Of a stretch of DNA of 64,000 nt, positions 1-10,570 are shown piece after piece (position 1 is the first letter of the stretch; each line of letters starts with the position of its first letter). The position numbers and the translations under genes were made by a program. Under the pieces are notes generated by a model. That model was not told the origin of the DNA. It did not search any database and saw only the letters and a list, made by a program, of their open reading frames with translations. Source of the DNA: Gracilariopsis chorda (Eukaryota > Rhodophyta > Florideophyceae > Gracilariales > Gracilariaceae); NCBI GenBank assembly GCA_003194525.1, contig NBIV01000012.1:531263-595262 (forward strand), written 5' to 3'.

Positions 1-1217
1 ATATATCACGGAAGAGAATGGGAGTTCCGCACCCGCATCCAGTTGACGTGAGAGCTCTTGAGCGCGAAGCACAAGTTGTCCACGCACCGCATATTGCATA
101 GACTGTACTGCTTCGTTGAAACCAGAAGGCCGATGAAGAACCTTCACATACTTAGTGGTTTGTGGCTGTGGAGTAGCGAATGTTGTCAGAGTTTGAAGAA
201 ACGACATGGTGCCAATGCAGGAAGTCGTCGATGGTGGACGGCTGAGCATCGGTAGTGCACGAGGTGCTAAGCGCCTTATAAGTGCCATTGCTCCGGCGGT
301 GGATAGGGTTTGCAGACACGGTTCTATCACGCGGAATCTGCGCAGGGAGTGTACGCCCCAAGGAAGGAGCTTATCAATTGCTCATCAACGAAGGCGAAAG
401 TATTATCTCCCCTGGGATTGTTGCGCAATAGTCTCTGAACAAGGGCCAGAGACCGGCCGCCAGACATGCTTAGGACCTCACATCCGTGCACTTCCCCAGA
501 ACGAGGGGATTGTGGGTAGATACTGCCAGCACACGGCGTGGCATGCGAGTTCAAGGGTAAAGGGTTAATAAATTTTGTGTAAGGAACCGTTACGATCTGG
601 TACAGGACTAGAGCTCATCCGCGATCGCCACCCAGGGGTTTTCGAGCAATTGGCTGGGATGGACTATGACATCTGGTTGTTTGCTCGTCGCGTGGTTTCA
701 ACAGTGCGCCTACTCTCTCACCCTGGCTGCGTGATACCAATAGCGTGGCACGGAACAAAGTCGATTAGTGATAGATGTCAAACGGCGCTGCAACATTTGC
801 GAGAAACTTTTTTTAAGACACATCTCGAGCCCCGCGTGTTGAATAATGTTAGGCGATGTTGCAATATGGTAGATGTATGTAGCAAATGCAGCCTGGAAGT
901 AAAGGATGGCTAAAGGGTTAACCCTTAGCCCTTTACCCTGACTACTAGCGAGGCACACCCTCAGAAGTGCAACGGCACACAAACCTTCAATGAGCAGCGA
1001 GAAGACTCTCCAAAGGCACCCGTCGAATTGTTTCAACTAAGCATAAAATACTCCGCTGAAACGAAGTGTACATATCTGCAACGCTCCGACCTCCACATTA
1101 TGGAAATGAAGCCGCAAAGAGAATGATACAAGGATATCTCCGTTTGGAACTATTGGGTTCTGATTTGTGGCACGAGCAGTAGGAGATATTCTAGAATACG
1201 AGGTGCGGAATAGATAA
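1..1217. other. Intergenic, no gene recognised
   Basis: No reading frame here begins with ATG and resembles a known family. The longest frame (575-913, plus) starts at TTG and looks like chance. The only structure I see is a short near-perfect palindrome at 908-930 built around AAGGGTTAACCCTT, with a related GGGTAAAGGGTTAA at 555-568. Confidence 0.6.
908..930. repeat. Short palindrome (AAGGGTTAACCCTT core)
   Basis: The 14-base core is a perfect palindrome and the flanks GGCTAA / TTAGCC extend it with one slipped base. It lies just upstream (plus strand) of the 3' end of the minus-strand lyase gene. Function unknown; a terminator-like or protein-binding role is only a guess. Confidence 0.5.
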
Positions 1218-2009
1218 TTACGAAACCAATCGCTGTTCGCCTTTGCGTTCAATCCCGAAGCCAACAAGTACGACCTCTTCAAAACTGGTATCATCCGGCG
1301 GACGTCTGTAGTTGACGATACGCCGTAGTCTGGTGGTGTCGTTTATCAGACTTATCTGGTCAACAGACACGACTTTCGTGTAGAACGTAGTCATGGTAAG
1401 CTCCATTCTCGCGCATTCAAATGTAAATGTGGCTTTGATAGGGGCTGACTCTTCGTAGCCAAGGTCGCGATAGTAGTTGCCGCACAGCAAACCAGCTTCA
1501 TGCGCCGAATTGGGTACAAAGGCGAGATTCGTTGAGGCGCGCACAAGTTCCGATTGTGAGGCCATGCGTGTCAAGAAGGACACATTGAAGCCGTGTGTAT
1601 TGTGCTGTTGGTGCGCTGAAAAAGAGGCTGTAGCGTCACCATTTGTAGCCAGAACTTCGGAAATCTGAGTGGGGGTGAGTCGGACAACATCGAAGGTGGT
1701 TTGTGAGTCTTCGCGCTTTGCGTCAGGCGGAGCGTAATGATACGTACGCTCCGAGTTCCATGTGCCCGTCATGCACTCGAAGTAGCTAGAAAACGCGCGC
1801 AAGGACTGCTGAGAACTCTCGAAGGTGATAGATGAAGGCAGACCGGTCTTGGCGATAGAAATTGCGGGTTGGACGGTCGTGATGGACGTCATCTCTGCGA
1901 ATGTTCTTCTTGCGGTTCGGGACCGATAGGCACAGTTTGGAGACAGACTTTTCGTTCCGATGAAAGCATTGCTATGTTGGGCGCAGGACGTGATAAAGCA
2001 GGGCTTCAT
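1218..2009 (-). CDS. CpcS/CpeS-type phycobiliprotein lyase, plastid-targeted
   Basis: This 263-residue protein is probably a bilin lyase of the CpcS/CpeS family, which attaches phycobilin to cysteines of phycobiliproteins in the plastid. About 60 N-terminal residues rich in S, T, R and A look like a transit peptide. The lipocalin-like core follows: F..YFECMTGTWNSERTYHY early, then GNYYRDLGYEES and a LTMTTFYTKVVSVDQI strand, matching family features such as the 'AGTW.S.R.YY' opening and 'YRD.G' turn. The reading frame is open further upstream only from GTG; I chose the ATG at 2009. It is divergent from the SWIB gene at 2935. Together with the linker at 15099-16154 it marks a phycobilisome-bearing alga. 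The exact lyase subtype (CpcS, CpeS or CpeU) cannot be settled by eye. Confidence 0.75.
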   Translation of the reverse strand: MKPCFITSCAQHSNAFIGTKSLSPNCAYRSRTARRTFAEMTSITTVQPAISIAKTGLPSSITFESSQQSLRAFSSYFECMTGTWNSERTYHYAPPDAKREDSQTTFDVVRLTPTQISEVLATNGDATASFSAHQQHNTHGFNVSFLTRMASQSELVRASTNLAFVPNSAHEAGLLCGNYYRDLGYEESAPIKATFTFECARMELTMTTFYTKVVSVDQISLINDTTRLRRIVNYRRPPDDTSFEEVVLVGFGIERKGEQRLVS

Positions 2010-2934
2010 CTTTGAGCAACTTCGTGTTCGATCCACGAGGAATCATGATGGATATAACTGTAGATAACATGCACGGAGATGATATCGTGTTCTACGGTAG
2101 AACTTCTACCAGCGTAGAGGTTCAATCGCAAAACACTGTACACGTAGCAGCTTCAGGAGATCGTGCCTGCGCACGTCGTTTTATACGAGAGGCCACAGTT
2201 GAGCTGCAGAAGCGAAAGCGCGAAGAGGCATGCCAGTGGCAAGCCCGGGAAAAGTTTCATAGATTCAGGCTCAGACTCTGAGCCTCAGAGATTGACAAGT
2301 GCGTGCACCATATCGTGCCTACCAGAATCCCGCAACCTCCTCCAATGATTTCTGTGCACAAAATCTGTGAAATCAACGGTACCATAAACGGCTCTCCCGG
2401 GTTAATTTCAGCTCTCCCCACTCCCAGGATTCTCCAAAACAGCTGAAAGCAGCGCGCAGACAAAGCACAACTGCTGCGAGGCTAGAGGAAGGCTTACCTT
2501 TCGTCGCGTCATACACAAAGCGCGCGAAGATATCTAACTCTACGGTGCGACGGCACAGCGCTCGTGCACCACATCTCATAGCTTTTTACGGTTTTTCTGC
2601 CGGCCTGTTATTCGCTCACCAAGATATCGCGGCTGTCTAAATTACATCCCAGCCGCTCCGGTATTGCACATCTGTGTGTAGCGCAAGCTTTGCCTTTGCC
2701 TTCGCCAGAAACGCCAGAAAACAACGCTTTCTGTCCGTGTAGTTCCGTTCGATAGCCCGCTACGCCCTCTCCCCCCCACAAGCGAAACTTACCGCACCGC
2801 AACTCTCTGGGGGTTTTCTGGCCCACCGCCTTTTCCTTTCGACTCTCTCCCAACCCAGCTTACTACCTCCCCTCTTATCTACACTTCCCTTCTGCACTTT
2901 GACCCGTCAACCTCACTGCTCCCCATCTCCAACC
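2010..2934. other. Head-to-head intergenic region (lyase / SWIB gene)
   Basis: This shared 5' region holds a CAACGGTACC motif at 2374-2383. From about 2820 to the SWIB start codon the coding strand is strongly pyrimidine-rich. No coding frame is recognised. Confidence 0.6.
2374..2383 (+). promoter_or_regulatory. CAACGGTACC motif (Myb-like core) between divergent genes
   Basis: CAACGGTACC occurs 364 bases upstream of the lyase ATG and 552 bases upstream of the SWIB ATG. The core CAACGG fits the general Myb recognition core AACNG. The same 8-mer CAACGGTA recurs in other head-to-head regions of this window. Regulatory role is inferred. Confidence 0.4.
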
Positions 2935-3882
2935 ATGGTTCTTCCATCCGAGGAAACCCTAACGACCGCCATCAATGATATTCTCCGAAGCAATGATCTG
3001 GAGCGCATAACCCTGCGCATGGTCATGTCCATGCTCAGTGAAAAGCTCTCTCTGCCTCTTTCGCAGCTCCAGCGGCAAAAGCCACTGGTTCGTCGCAAAA
3101 TTGACGACTTCCTCGCCGCCTTTCAGGGCGAAGGAGCAGACCATTCTACTGATCAACCGTCAACTGCCGCTGGCTCTAAGAGAAAGTCCTCTGTCTCAGA
3201 ACCCAAACCCGTTAAGAGTGTCAAGCTGACTGGTCTTGAACGCGCAGTCGTCCTGTCTGAACCACTTGCAGAATTCATTGGAGAGACTGTCATATCACGT
3301 TCGCATATCCCTAAGCACATTTCTGCATATGCGAAGAAGCATGATCTCCAGGACCCCACTGACAGACGCAGAATCATCTGCGACGATGCCCTCAAGGCCG
3401 CGTTGTCAGTTGACCACTTCACATTCTTTTCGCTTGCGAAGACCGTGTCTGGCCTCGTGCGTAAACCAGAAGAGTGTGATGAGCATCTGCAGGAGCTGGC
3501 TAAAAAATGTGAAGAGAAGATAATCCAAGAAAAGCTTGAACGAAAACAACGAGAGGCGCTCAACCCCCCGCCACCCCGCCCAACGAAGAGACCCAAACAG
3601 GATAAATCAAACCCCGACCGTCCCCGAAGGCCTTCTGCATTCTCGAAACCAATGCAGTTATCGGATGCACTCACCGCCGTGTGTGGCGAAAGCCAGCTCT
3701 CTCGAACTGATGTTGTTAAGAAGATATGGGAGTATATTCGCGAAAATCAACTCAAGGACCCGGATGATGGCAAGAAAATCCTGTGTGATGAAAAGCTAAT
3801 GGCCATATTTAAGGGCTCGAAGACCGTGAGCAACATGGGTATCGCCAAGTTTCTCAGTGCTCACATGACCAAGATTCCGTGA
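2935..3882 (+). CDS. DEK_C-SWIB-SWIB domain protein
   Basis: A 315-residue nuclear protein. Residues 3-63 form a DEK C-terminal-like domain (LPSEETLTTAI..IL ... LVRRKIDDFL). Two SWIB/MDM2 folds follow, one around residues 105-180 (EPLAEFIG, IPKHISAYAKKHDLQDP, ICDDALKAAL) and one at the C-terminus (LSDALTAVCGESQLSRTDVV, IWEYIRENQLKDPDDGKKI). They are joined by a lysine/proline-rich basic linker. SWIB proteins with this order, like yeast Tri1/Uaf30 and plant relatives, act on chromatin or RNA polymerase I upstream factors. The ATG at 2935 has a strong context (ccaaccATGG); the frame extends upstream only from TTG. No introns. The precise complex is not known. Confidence 0.85.
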   Translation: MVLPSEETLTTAINDILRSNDLERITLRMVMSMLSEKLSLPLSQLQRQKPLVRRKIDDFLAAFQGEGADHSTDQPSTAAGSKRKSSVSEPKPVKSVKLTGLERAVVLSEPLAEFIGETVISRSHIPKHISAYAKKHDLQDPTDRRRIICDDALKAALSVDHFTFFSLAKTVSGLVRKPEECDEHLQELAKKCEEKIIQEKLERKQREALNPPPPRPTKRPKQDKSNPDRPRRPSAFSKPMQLSDALTAVCGESQLSRTDVVKKIWEYIRENQLKDPDDGKKILCDEKLMAIFKGSKTVSNMGIAKFLSAHMTKIP

Positions 3883-6107
3883 CCGTTTCATGAGAATGCA
3901 TTGTTTATGTGAGAGCGATGGAGCACATGTAGTTGTAGAATACAACCAAAGTGACTCTTGTGTTTTGCATTCCATGATGCAGTGCTTTGGTTCTCGAAGA
4001 GGGGTTTCTAATGTCTTCTGTAAGGAATTTTAGCTTCACTTTCGTCTTCTTAACATCGCTTTTCCTCCATTCGATCGCAAAAAATGTGTTTTAGCCTTGT
4101 TTTATGCCGCAGATGTGTGTTCCCTGCTCGCCTCGTCTTCTTCTTGGGGTTCTTCGTTCATTTCCGACGACGAGGTTGACTCTGGTGACCAGTATTCTCA
4201 CCATCACTTGTAAAGCTTCTGAATGCGTACCGAGTTTGTGGGCTTGAACGAATCGTCCTGGCAGCGCTAAACACCGCACACATAGAATCGAAATAGATTC
4301 GATCGTTCACTTTATTTTGCTCATTAGCTTTACCGATGACGCTGGCTCAAGTCCACGGATAAGTATTGGGTAATGTGGAAATGGGGCGGTGGTTCCTTGA
4401 TGACAGCAGTTACATCATATTCGACTAACTGATCGTAGCTGAGATCATTTGTGCACACGACACACATCGTTGAAAATCAGCTGGGGCACCATGGCTAGCC
4501 TTAGAGCCATATCTTTATGATTAACCGTAACCTTACCGAAGACTGATCGACGATCTTCTACTGGCATACAGTATGGAATAAGTTTGGTTTGGATTTTGAG
4601 CAAAGGAGCTACCCGTGGTAGTGCAAGAATGATTGCGAGACGAGGATTGGACTTCATTTCAGGGCAGATGGGTGTTTGAACACCACCTCGTTCAAAGTGT
4701 TGATCTTAGGTCTCGAAGAAATTGTGGTCATTCAACAGCCAACAGGATTTCCCGACACATATATTCAAAGTGTTATGCTACATGTTCTTACGTGAATGCA
4801 ATGAAAGTGGAGAAAAGCAAGACATTGGTCCGTAGTGCTCGCAGATCGGTATTGGGTCAAGCTTTTGATCTCTTTCGCTGTGAACCAACTCAACGTGCCG
4901 AAACCCTTTTATCAGTACGAAGGTTACGCAGTTGAAAGCTGTTGTCCACAATAAAGAAGAAGAAGTTACGCAGTTGTAAGATCTTGAGGTCAAATATAAT
5001 CGTTAATCATACTTATTGAGAAAACCATGGATCAACCCTTCACATTCTCTCTATTCCTCATTTCAATGTTTACTGCTCGCCCCGCTTTTGCGTAAACAAC
5101 GGCGGCAAAAGGCTTGATTAGCCATCGCAAACGAGGGCCCGAATCCTCAGCCACAAAGCTAGGAACTTGCTCGTTTTTTGATCACTTTTAATTCTGTCAC
5201 GCAGTTTGTTGCTTCTGTTCAGTATATTCATATGGATTCTTGTCACGAATCTACAGAGCTAAACTTTGAAAATGTCCTCGCTCATGTCAACAAAGTTGTC
5301 GCTCTCTCGCTCATAAATTACAAAGAAGAAGGGCAGAATCATACTTCACAAATATGTGATTGTAGCTTTCACGGGGTTTGCGCTTCGCGCTCCAGCACTC
5401 GCGACCTCCGCACTGTGCGTCATGTTGTTCTTGTGCATCCCAAGATGCAATGTAGATCCTTATGAAATGGAACCAATTGGTTCATCCGTTGGTTGAATTT
5501 TGCCGCGCATAGTTTGGTTGCCACCCAGGAAAAGGAAAAGAAAAAAGAAATGCTTGTCTCCAAGGGCAGAGAAAATGAACAACTTTGTTCCAATTCAAAA
5601 GCATGGCTTGGCCAACAAACATCTTTCTGTGACGCAGCTTTTCAGCGACGGGCACATTGACAATATTTGGACGCTCTGGGTTTCTTAAGGCTTTAGGGCC
5701 TCTCCAGACTGGTAGAAAGTTGTTTGTAGCACATAGCTTGTCTTGTCTCGAACGCACTACGCTCAACGCGTCGCTGAGCGGGTCAACACGATCTTTATCG
5801 CATTCGTGTCCAAGGGTGTTTGACAATTGCAGATCAATATCGAAACTGGCCGTACTAAGAATTTTGTGACACTTGAAATTGCACTCGATATGCGAGATGC
5901 TCGACGTACACTACAGTGGAAGGTGTACGCACCGGCTTGATAAAGGTTAGTGATGGTTTCGTGATGATTACCAAACTCACGAGTTGTATTGTATCTTCTG
6001 CACTGATTGTTGCCGTGTATTGAAGCCATACGCCAGTGCATGCAGTGTTGTTCCAACTGCGATCACAGCGGGCAAAGGCGGAGGGGACGCATTTCATCAA
6101 GTCAACT
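3883..6107. other. 2.2-kb gap between convergent genes, nothing recognised
   Basis: Only short frames occur and none resembles a family. Composition is AT-richer than the genes. No tRNA, long repeat or transposase fragment was recognised by eye. Confidence 0.5.
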
Positions 6108-7313
6108 TTAGCTAGCTTGCATTACTTCCGGATTCACAGCTTTCACATGGACAACAGCATCATAGATGTGAGCGTTATCTGGATCCTTAAACCATTTGAC
6201 AACAAACGGAACATCTCTCTTCTGGTTGAAAGCAAGCTTAAGAGTTTTCTCATCAATTCGTTCTGGTTCTTTGCGAAGGCTGGCCATGGACTTGAAGAAA
6301 TCAACAAGCTTTTCGAGCGGTTTCCCTTCCGGAAAGCCGGTGACAGTGATAGAGCAAGCCTCTTCATCAGGGTCTTTTTCCAGTTTGGCGGCGGCGGAAC
6401 CAGGGCTATCTTCCTCGTTGGGCTTTGCAAAGATTGCGGCCACATTATCTGGCATTTCAAAGTCCGGACCGTCAAGACGAGGATCGTGCTGCGGTGCCGT
6501 AAAGTTCCTTTCTTCCATGACAGCCCTTAAGTTCTCTTCATAGTCGGCGATGTATGGCGCTGGCTTCTCTTTTTCGGCACCTCGTCCACCACCACGACCG
6601 CCTCCACGGCCGCCGCGGCGACCGCGGCCTCCTCGACCGCGACCCCTCCCACCACGACCACCACCGCGGAATCCACCACCGTTATCGTATCCACCACCAC
6701 CATACCTGTCTGAACCTCGACCATAGCCACCGCCCATGTCACGATTGTTGGACGGGTAACCGTAGCCTCCACTCTGCCTGCGATCGTAGCCAGAGCGGTC
6801 ATAGCCAGGGCGGTCGTATCCGCTAGAGCCCTGGTAGCGGTCGCCATAGCCATTGTTTCCGCCGCGATTCATGTAGCGATCATCATGACGGCGACCATAG
6901 TCGGAGCGTCCTCCATAATCATAGCCAGCTGAACGAGCGTCGTACTGGTTGCGACGGTCACCATAAGCGCCAGAAGCTCCACCCATGTTGCCACCACGAC
7001 CATAGTCGTCACGTCTGGCGTACGGGTCACTGTGGCGATTATCAGCCTGTCGACGAGAGTCGTAGCCGTAAGCCTGCTGCTGGTTGCGATAGTCCTGGCG
7101 ACCGTAGTCTTCTCGGCCTCTGGAGCGGTACGGGTCAGCATAAGAGGCATCCTGCTGACGGTTGTAGTCATGCTCGGGATAACGTTGGCGCTTATTGTCC
7201 CTGTCGTAATCCTGGTATTCCCGATCGCGCTTCTGCGCGTAGGGGTCTTGTCTGTTTGAACGTGCGTAGGGGTCGCCCTGGGAGGCGTACGGATCTCTGC
7301 GGTAGTTGGACAT
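6108..7313 (-). CDS. RGG/DPYA-repeat low-complexity RNA-binding-type protein
   Basis: A 401-residue protein beginning at ATG 7313. The first ~140 residues are tyrosine/arginine/aspartate-rich with repeated DPYA, DYGR and YGD units. Residues ~175-245 are glycine/arginine-rich with many RGG and RGRG boxes. The C-terminal ~150 residues are non-repetitive and acidic (NLRAVMEERNFTAPQHDPRLD; CSITVTGFPEGKPLEKLVDFF), and the last ~85 residues could form an RRM-like alpha-beta fold, though no RNP motif is obvious. RGG boxes typically bind RNA and are arginine-methylated, so an mRNP or nucleolar role is likely. I do not recognise an orthologue. It is divergent from the bS1m gene at 8005 and has a pyrimidine-rich leader on its coding strand. 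Confidence 0.75.
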   Translation of the reverse strand: MSNYRRDPYASQGDPYARSNRQDPYAQKRDREYQDYDRDNKRQRYPEHDYNRQQDASYADPYRSRGREDYGRQDYRNQQQAYGYDSRRQADNRHSDPYARRDDYGRGGNMGGASGAYGDRRNQYDARSAGYDYGGRSDYGRRHDDRYMNRGGNNGYGDRYQGSSGYDRPGYDRSGYDRRQSGGYGYPSNNRDMGGGYGRGSDRYGGGGYDNGGGFRGGGRGGRGRGRGGRGRRGGRGGGRGGGRGAEKEKPAPYIADYEENLRAVMEERNFTAPQHDPRLDGPDFEMPDNVAAIFAKPNEEDSPGSAAAKLEKDPDEEACSITVTGFPEGKPLEKLVDFFKSMASLRKEPERIDEKTLKLAFNQKRDVPFVVKWFKDPDNAHIYDAVVHVKAVNPEVMQAS

Positions 7314-8004
7314 GGTGCTTTGTCAGAAAGGAGAAAAGAAGAACTACGCGAAGAAGAAAGGGAAAGTAAGAAGCTGTGTACCGCGGGTATCTGCGAGCTA
7401 CGAAGGCAGGCGAGCGGTACCTTTGTTACTGTTTGGGTGCGGATGCCCGCAGTTCTAGTGTGAGTGCGACACTAATGTTCGGGAGCGGGTCGCTTCGCGT
7501 TGTGCAGGTCAGTTCGCGCGGGAAATGAGTGGCAGTTTGTTTGCTCTAAGCGGCCGTGTGGTGGCGGCCGCAGCGGGCTCGATTCGTTTTGATCCCGCGC
7601 TTCGGCTGCACAGTACGAAGCGGAAGCATACAGTAGCGCCCGCGGCCAGAAGTATCGCGCTGTAATGTGCGCCCACAACGCCTAGAACCGCGCTGTCCAG
7701 CACCTCCGCGAAGATCTTGTTTTTCTGAAGAAGAGAAGGACGCAGAGATCCACACATTACACGTGTACGGAAATGTAAACGCTTCGCTCTTCGTGTCCGT
7801 CAAGCAACTGGAGGACCACTTTGATGATCAAAGTTTGATCAACCTGGTCCGAGATTTCACTGTGGCCAGGTGTTTGTCCTATGCTAAGATAGTAGTGCGG
7901 GCGAAGACCGGACGGATAGCCAAGGGTAAACGGTACCGTTGTACCCAAGTCTCAGCTGTCAAACTCCTTGAAACGATATACTTCGTGCCACATATTTAAA
8001 CTCA
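7314..8004. other. Head-to-head intergenic region (RGG protein / bS1m)
   Basis: This contains GGTACCGTTG at 7932-7941 and, on the coding strand of the RGG gene, a pyrimidine-rich leader at about 7325-7370. An open frame at 7667-7999 lacks any ATG and is not annotated. Confidence 0.55.
7932..7941 (-). promoter_or_regulatory. CAACGGTACC motif, 64 bases before bS1m ATG
   Basis: Minus-strand copy of CAACGGTACC. The surrounding ACCGTTGTACCC (7936-7947) also occurs exactly at 39683-39694, in another head-to-head region. Confidence 0.4.
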
Positions 8005-8997
8005 ATGGCTCGCCGCCTGCTTGCGTTTCGCCGTTTGCTCGGGTCCAAACATTCAAAGTCTTCATCCCGTCCCCTTTCGACTTTTGCTGACATGTACCGC
8101 AACAGTGCGGATAGCGCCCCAATCAGCCCTGGCGATGTGCTTCACGGCCACGTTGTCGGTGCCAGTCAACCCCGATCGTCTACATCCCGCTTCTACATTG
8201 TCGATTTCGGTCTCAAATCCGAAGCCCCATTCACATCCAATGAAATCCCGCGCGCTTCAGTTGTTGGCCATCCCGTTACGATGCCGCTTCTCCAACTAGA
8301 AGATGATTTTAACGAACCAGTGATGGATTACGACAACCGCTCTCACCTTCCTGCTCTCAACGCTGAGAGACACCAAATGCTTCTCACAGCCGCAGCATCG
8401 CGCTCCCGCATCCTGCACGGCCGATTCGCACATTTTAAGCGAGTCGGTGCAGCTGCCAAGGTCTTGGGAACTGATGTATTTGTACCGCGTCATCATGTAG
8501 CTGCGCTGGATCGCGCTATCTTGGGATCATACGCACCATTTTACGTTCTCAGAGCCTCCGCTGAGAAGAAACCTCAAGACGAGTCTGGAGTTGACATCAA
8601 CGCTGTTGGTTCTAGTTACGGCGGCTATCTGTTCTGTATCGCCAATCTAGTTGGACTGGATTCCGCGTGGAAGATGAGCGGCGGTGGCACTAGCAAAGAA
8701 CGTCAAGCATACCTTCGCCTGCTCGTTCGCTTGTTGCATCAGAAGAACACTTCAGTGCGTCGCATTCTCCCCAAGCATGTCACTGATCAACAACAGTATC
8801 GCCGTCGTGGCAAGAGAGGGCGCAAACACACCCTTAGCTCTGACGACGCAGCCTGGCTAAACGACCTCCCTCGTGGTGACTGGGCGTCAAGCGCATTTCG
8901 GAAGCGTCCGGCGAATCCCAACACCTGGCAGCGCAACAGGGCGTCTACACAAAAGAGAACACCTACGAACACCGCCACCTATCCTGACAATAACTAA
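8005..8997 (+). CDS. Mitochondrial small-subunit ribosomal protein bS1m (MRPS28-like)
   Basis: A 330-residue protein with a basic, serine-rich N-terminus (MARRLLAFRRLLGSKHSKSS) typical of mitochondrial import. Then come STFADMYRNS and GDVLHGHVVGAS....FYIVDFGLKSEAPF, which match the 'FASMLR.S ... V.G.v......lYiDFG.KF' pattern of MRPS28/bS1m. A second S1-like stretch follows (SRILHGRFAHFKRVG...GTDVFVPRHHV). It would bind mRNA on the mitochondrial 30S-type subunit. It is longer than human MRPS28 (about 190 residues) because of a basic C-terminal tail (RRRGKRGRK, then a Trp-rich stretch). The gene is convergent with the GNAT gene ending at 9078. Family call moderately sure. Confidence 0.6.
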   Translation: MARRLLAFRRLLGSKHSKSSSRPLSTFADMYRNSADSAPISPGDVLHGHVVGASQPRSSTSRFYIVDFGLKSEAPFTSNEIPRASVVGHPVTMPLLQLEDDFNEPVMDYDNRSHLPALNAERHQMLLTAAASRSRILHGRFAHFKRVGAAAKVLGTDVFVPRHHVAALDRAILGSYAPFYVLRASAEKKPQDESGVDINAVGSSYGGYLFCIANLVGLDSAWKMSGGGTSKERQAYLRLLVRLLHQKNTSVRRILPKHVTDQQQYRRRGKRGRKHTLSSDDAAWLNDLPRGDWASSAFRKRPANPNTWQRNRASTQKRTPTNTATYPDNN

Positions 8998-9077
8998 CCG
9001 CACCATCACCCTACCCATCCCTCGTACATTGAATCGCCTCTCGCCTGGCGCGAAACGAGTCTTGTAAACGGCAAACT

Positions 9078-9933
9078 TTATAAATACCGGGGCTTCGTGG
9101 GGTCGAACAGCGCCATGCCCCTTATGCCATCGGGGTCCGCTACAAAATCCAGCCCTTCGAAAAACTGTTTCTCCTTCTCTGTTGCAAACAATGCTATACT
9201 GCATCCAGGAACTGTCCGTCGCAATTCCTTCAGAAGGTACTTAACGATATTTCTCTTCATGAGCCCCTGTGCACGAGTGAGAAGTAGTTGTGAGTGTAGA
9301 GGCCATCGCGTTCACAAAATTCATGGTTAGGTGAGTTTTCGGTTTGGACGCGCAGGGTTACATGTGCTCAGTTTCCTTTGCATGCGGAGCTTCGGCAGGT
9401 GTGTTATATTGATCGTACCTCGTCGGGAAGGTCTGGGTCGGTTACTACATCCCATATGGTGCCATTCAAAGCTTGATCAGAAGTGGCCCTCGCAAAGCCA
9501 ACTATTTTTCTGTTTGCAATTAGACGCGCATACACAACGGCGTAGCTTCCGTCTAACGCCTTCTGCCACTTATCCAAGTCGCGCGCCTAAGTCACAGATT
9601 GATCAATGAAAGGTTCAATAGCTTCTATTGTCAGGCACGGGCTCAGCTCGGTCGCGTTCTCTCTCAAGTGCTGGAAAGGCTGACTGGAGTACATACTTCT
9701 TTACCAGCCTTCATCATTAGGTCGTTGACTTCATGAGCCTTAAGGTCACGTTTGTCTGCGGATATTATGGAGCGCTGACTCTTATACTTATTGATGTTGA
9801 CGCCTCGCCCATTGGTGGATGTGTTGGGTGTTTCTCTAGCTGTGGCCCTGATGCTGCACTTTCGAGTGGTGGCGTTGGGTTTGCGTGTGAACGCCGAAGC
9901 GTGGGAGGTGAACGTCAGAGGGTGGGAACTCAT
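9078..9933 (-). CDS. Plastid-type GNAT acetyltransferase (SNAT/NSI-like), three exons
   Basis: No single open frame covers this gene. Exons on the minus strand are 9933-9697 (79 codons), 9586-9419 (56 codons) and 9266-9078 (62 codons plus stop), giving 197 residues. Introns of 110 and 152 bases have GTATGT..TAG and GTACGA..CAG ends, and both junctions are phase 0. Joining restores a continuous GNAT fold: WQKALDGSYAVVYARL, IVGFARATSDQALNGTIWDV, VTDPDLPDE-GLMKRNIVKYLL, then IALFATEKEKQFFEGLDF and DPDGIRGMALF. This pattern is that of plant/cyanobacterial serotonin N-acetyltransferase / NSI (GNAT2) enzymes, which use acetyl-CoA on amines or lysines in plastids. Exon 1 is serine/threonine/arginine-rich, as in a transit peptide. 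The usual acetyl-CoA loop Q/R-x-x-G-x-G is degenerate here (DEGLMK). Substrate unknown. Confidence 0.8.
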
Positions 9934-10570
9934 CGCACTTCTCAATGAAGTGGTGCTGGAATTGGAAGATGACGGAGATTTAATGATAAAAAGGGAGCTC
10001 TTGCCAAGGAATGGCCCTCACCACTTTGCTGAACTGGGAACCCTTTCGTGCTTATTGGAAGAAAGTACTCAAATGGCATACGTGGCAGCCCAAAGCTGTT
10101 ACAGCACAACAAGCAAGGGTCGCCGTGGAAGCTGCCGCAGTTTATGGACACAAGCATCCCACATCTGTTCTGCGGCTATGTTTTGTCGTCGGAGTTCGTG
10201 ATCACATTTCTCTTCTAGGCTGCACCACATCATGTCGTATGATACGATACGTACGGACTTGTCTGGTTTGGCATAGCAAAACATGAACATATGCAAGACA
10301 GCCATATCATCTGGCAGTACGATCATTGCATGATGCCGGAGAACGTGTTTAATCCTGAAAGCATAGTTTCGACGGCAAACCGTTCAAGAGTTTGCATGAA
10401 AACGGTACTGTGTTGTTTCTTGGTTCCTTTCAATATGTTTCTGAAACTCTTCAATAGCACGTTTGCAGAATGGTGTGTTCCCCGGCAAGCTGTCTTCTGA
10501 AACTTCCGAGACCTTCTTCATCACATAGTGTACGTGTATCATTGGCACACAAACCATAATCCCTTTTCCA

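Noticed and set aside
575-913. 112-codon plus-strand frame
   Set aside because: Starts at TTG, no similarity, cysteine/arginine-rich as expected of chance translation.
6527-7259. Long open frames on both strands over the RGG gene
   Set aside because: They are shadow translations of the repetitive Gly/Arg/Tyr coding sequence (Val/Thr/Ala- or His-rich in other frames).
7667-7999. 110-codon open frame just before the bS1m gene
   Set aside because: It starts at GTG, contains no methionine codon usable as a start and resembles no family; it lies in a divergent promoter region.
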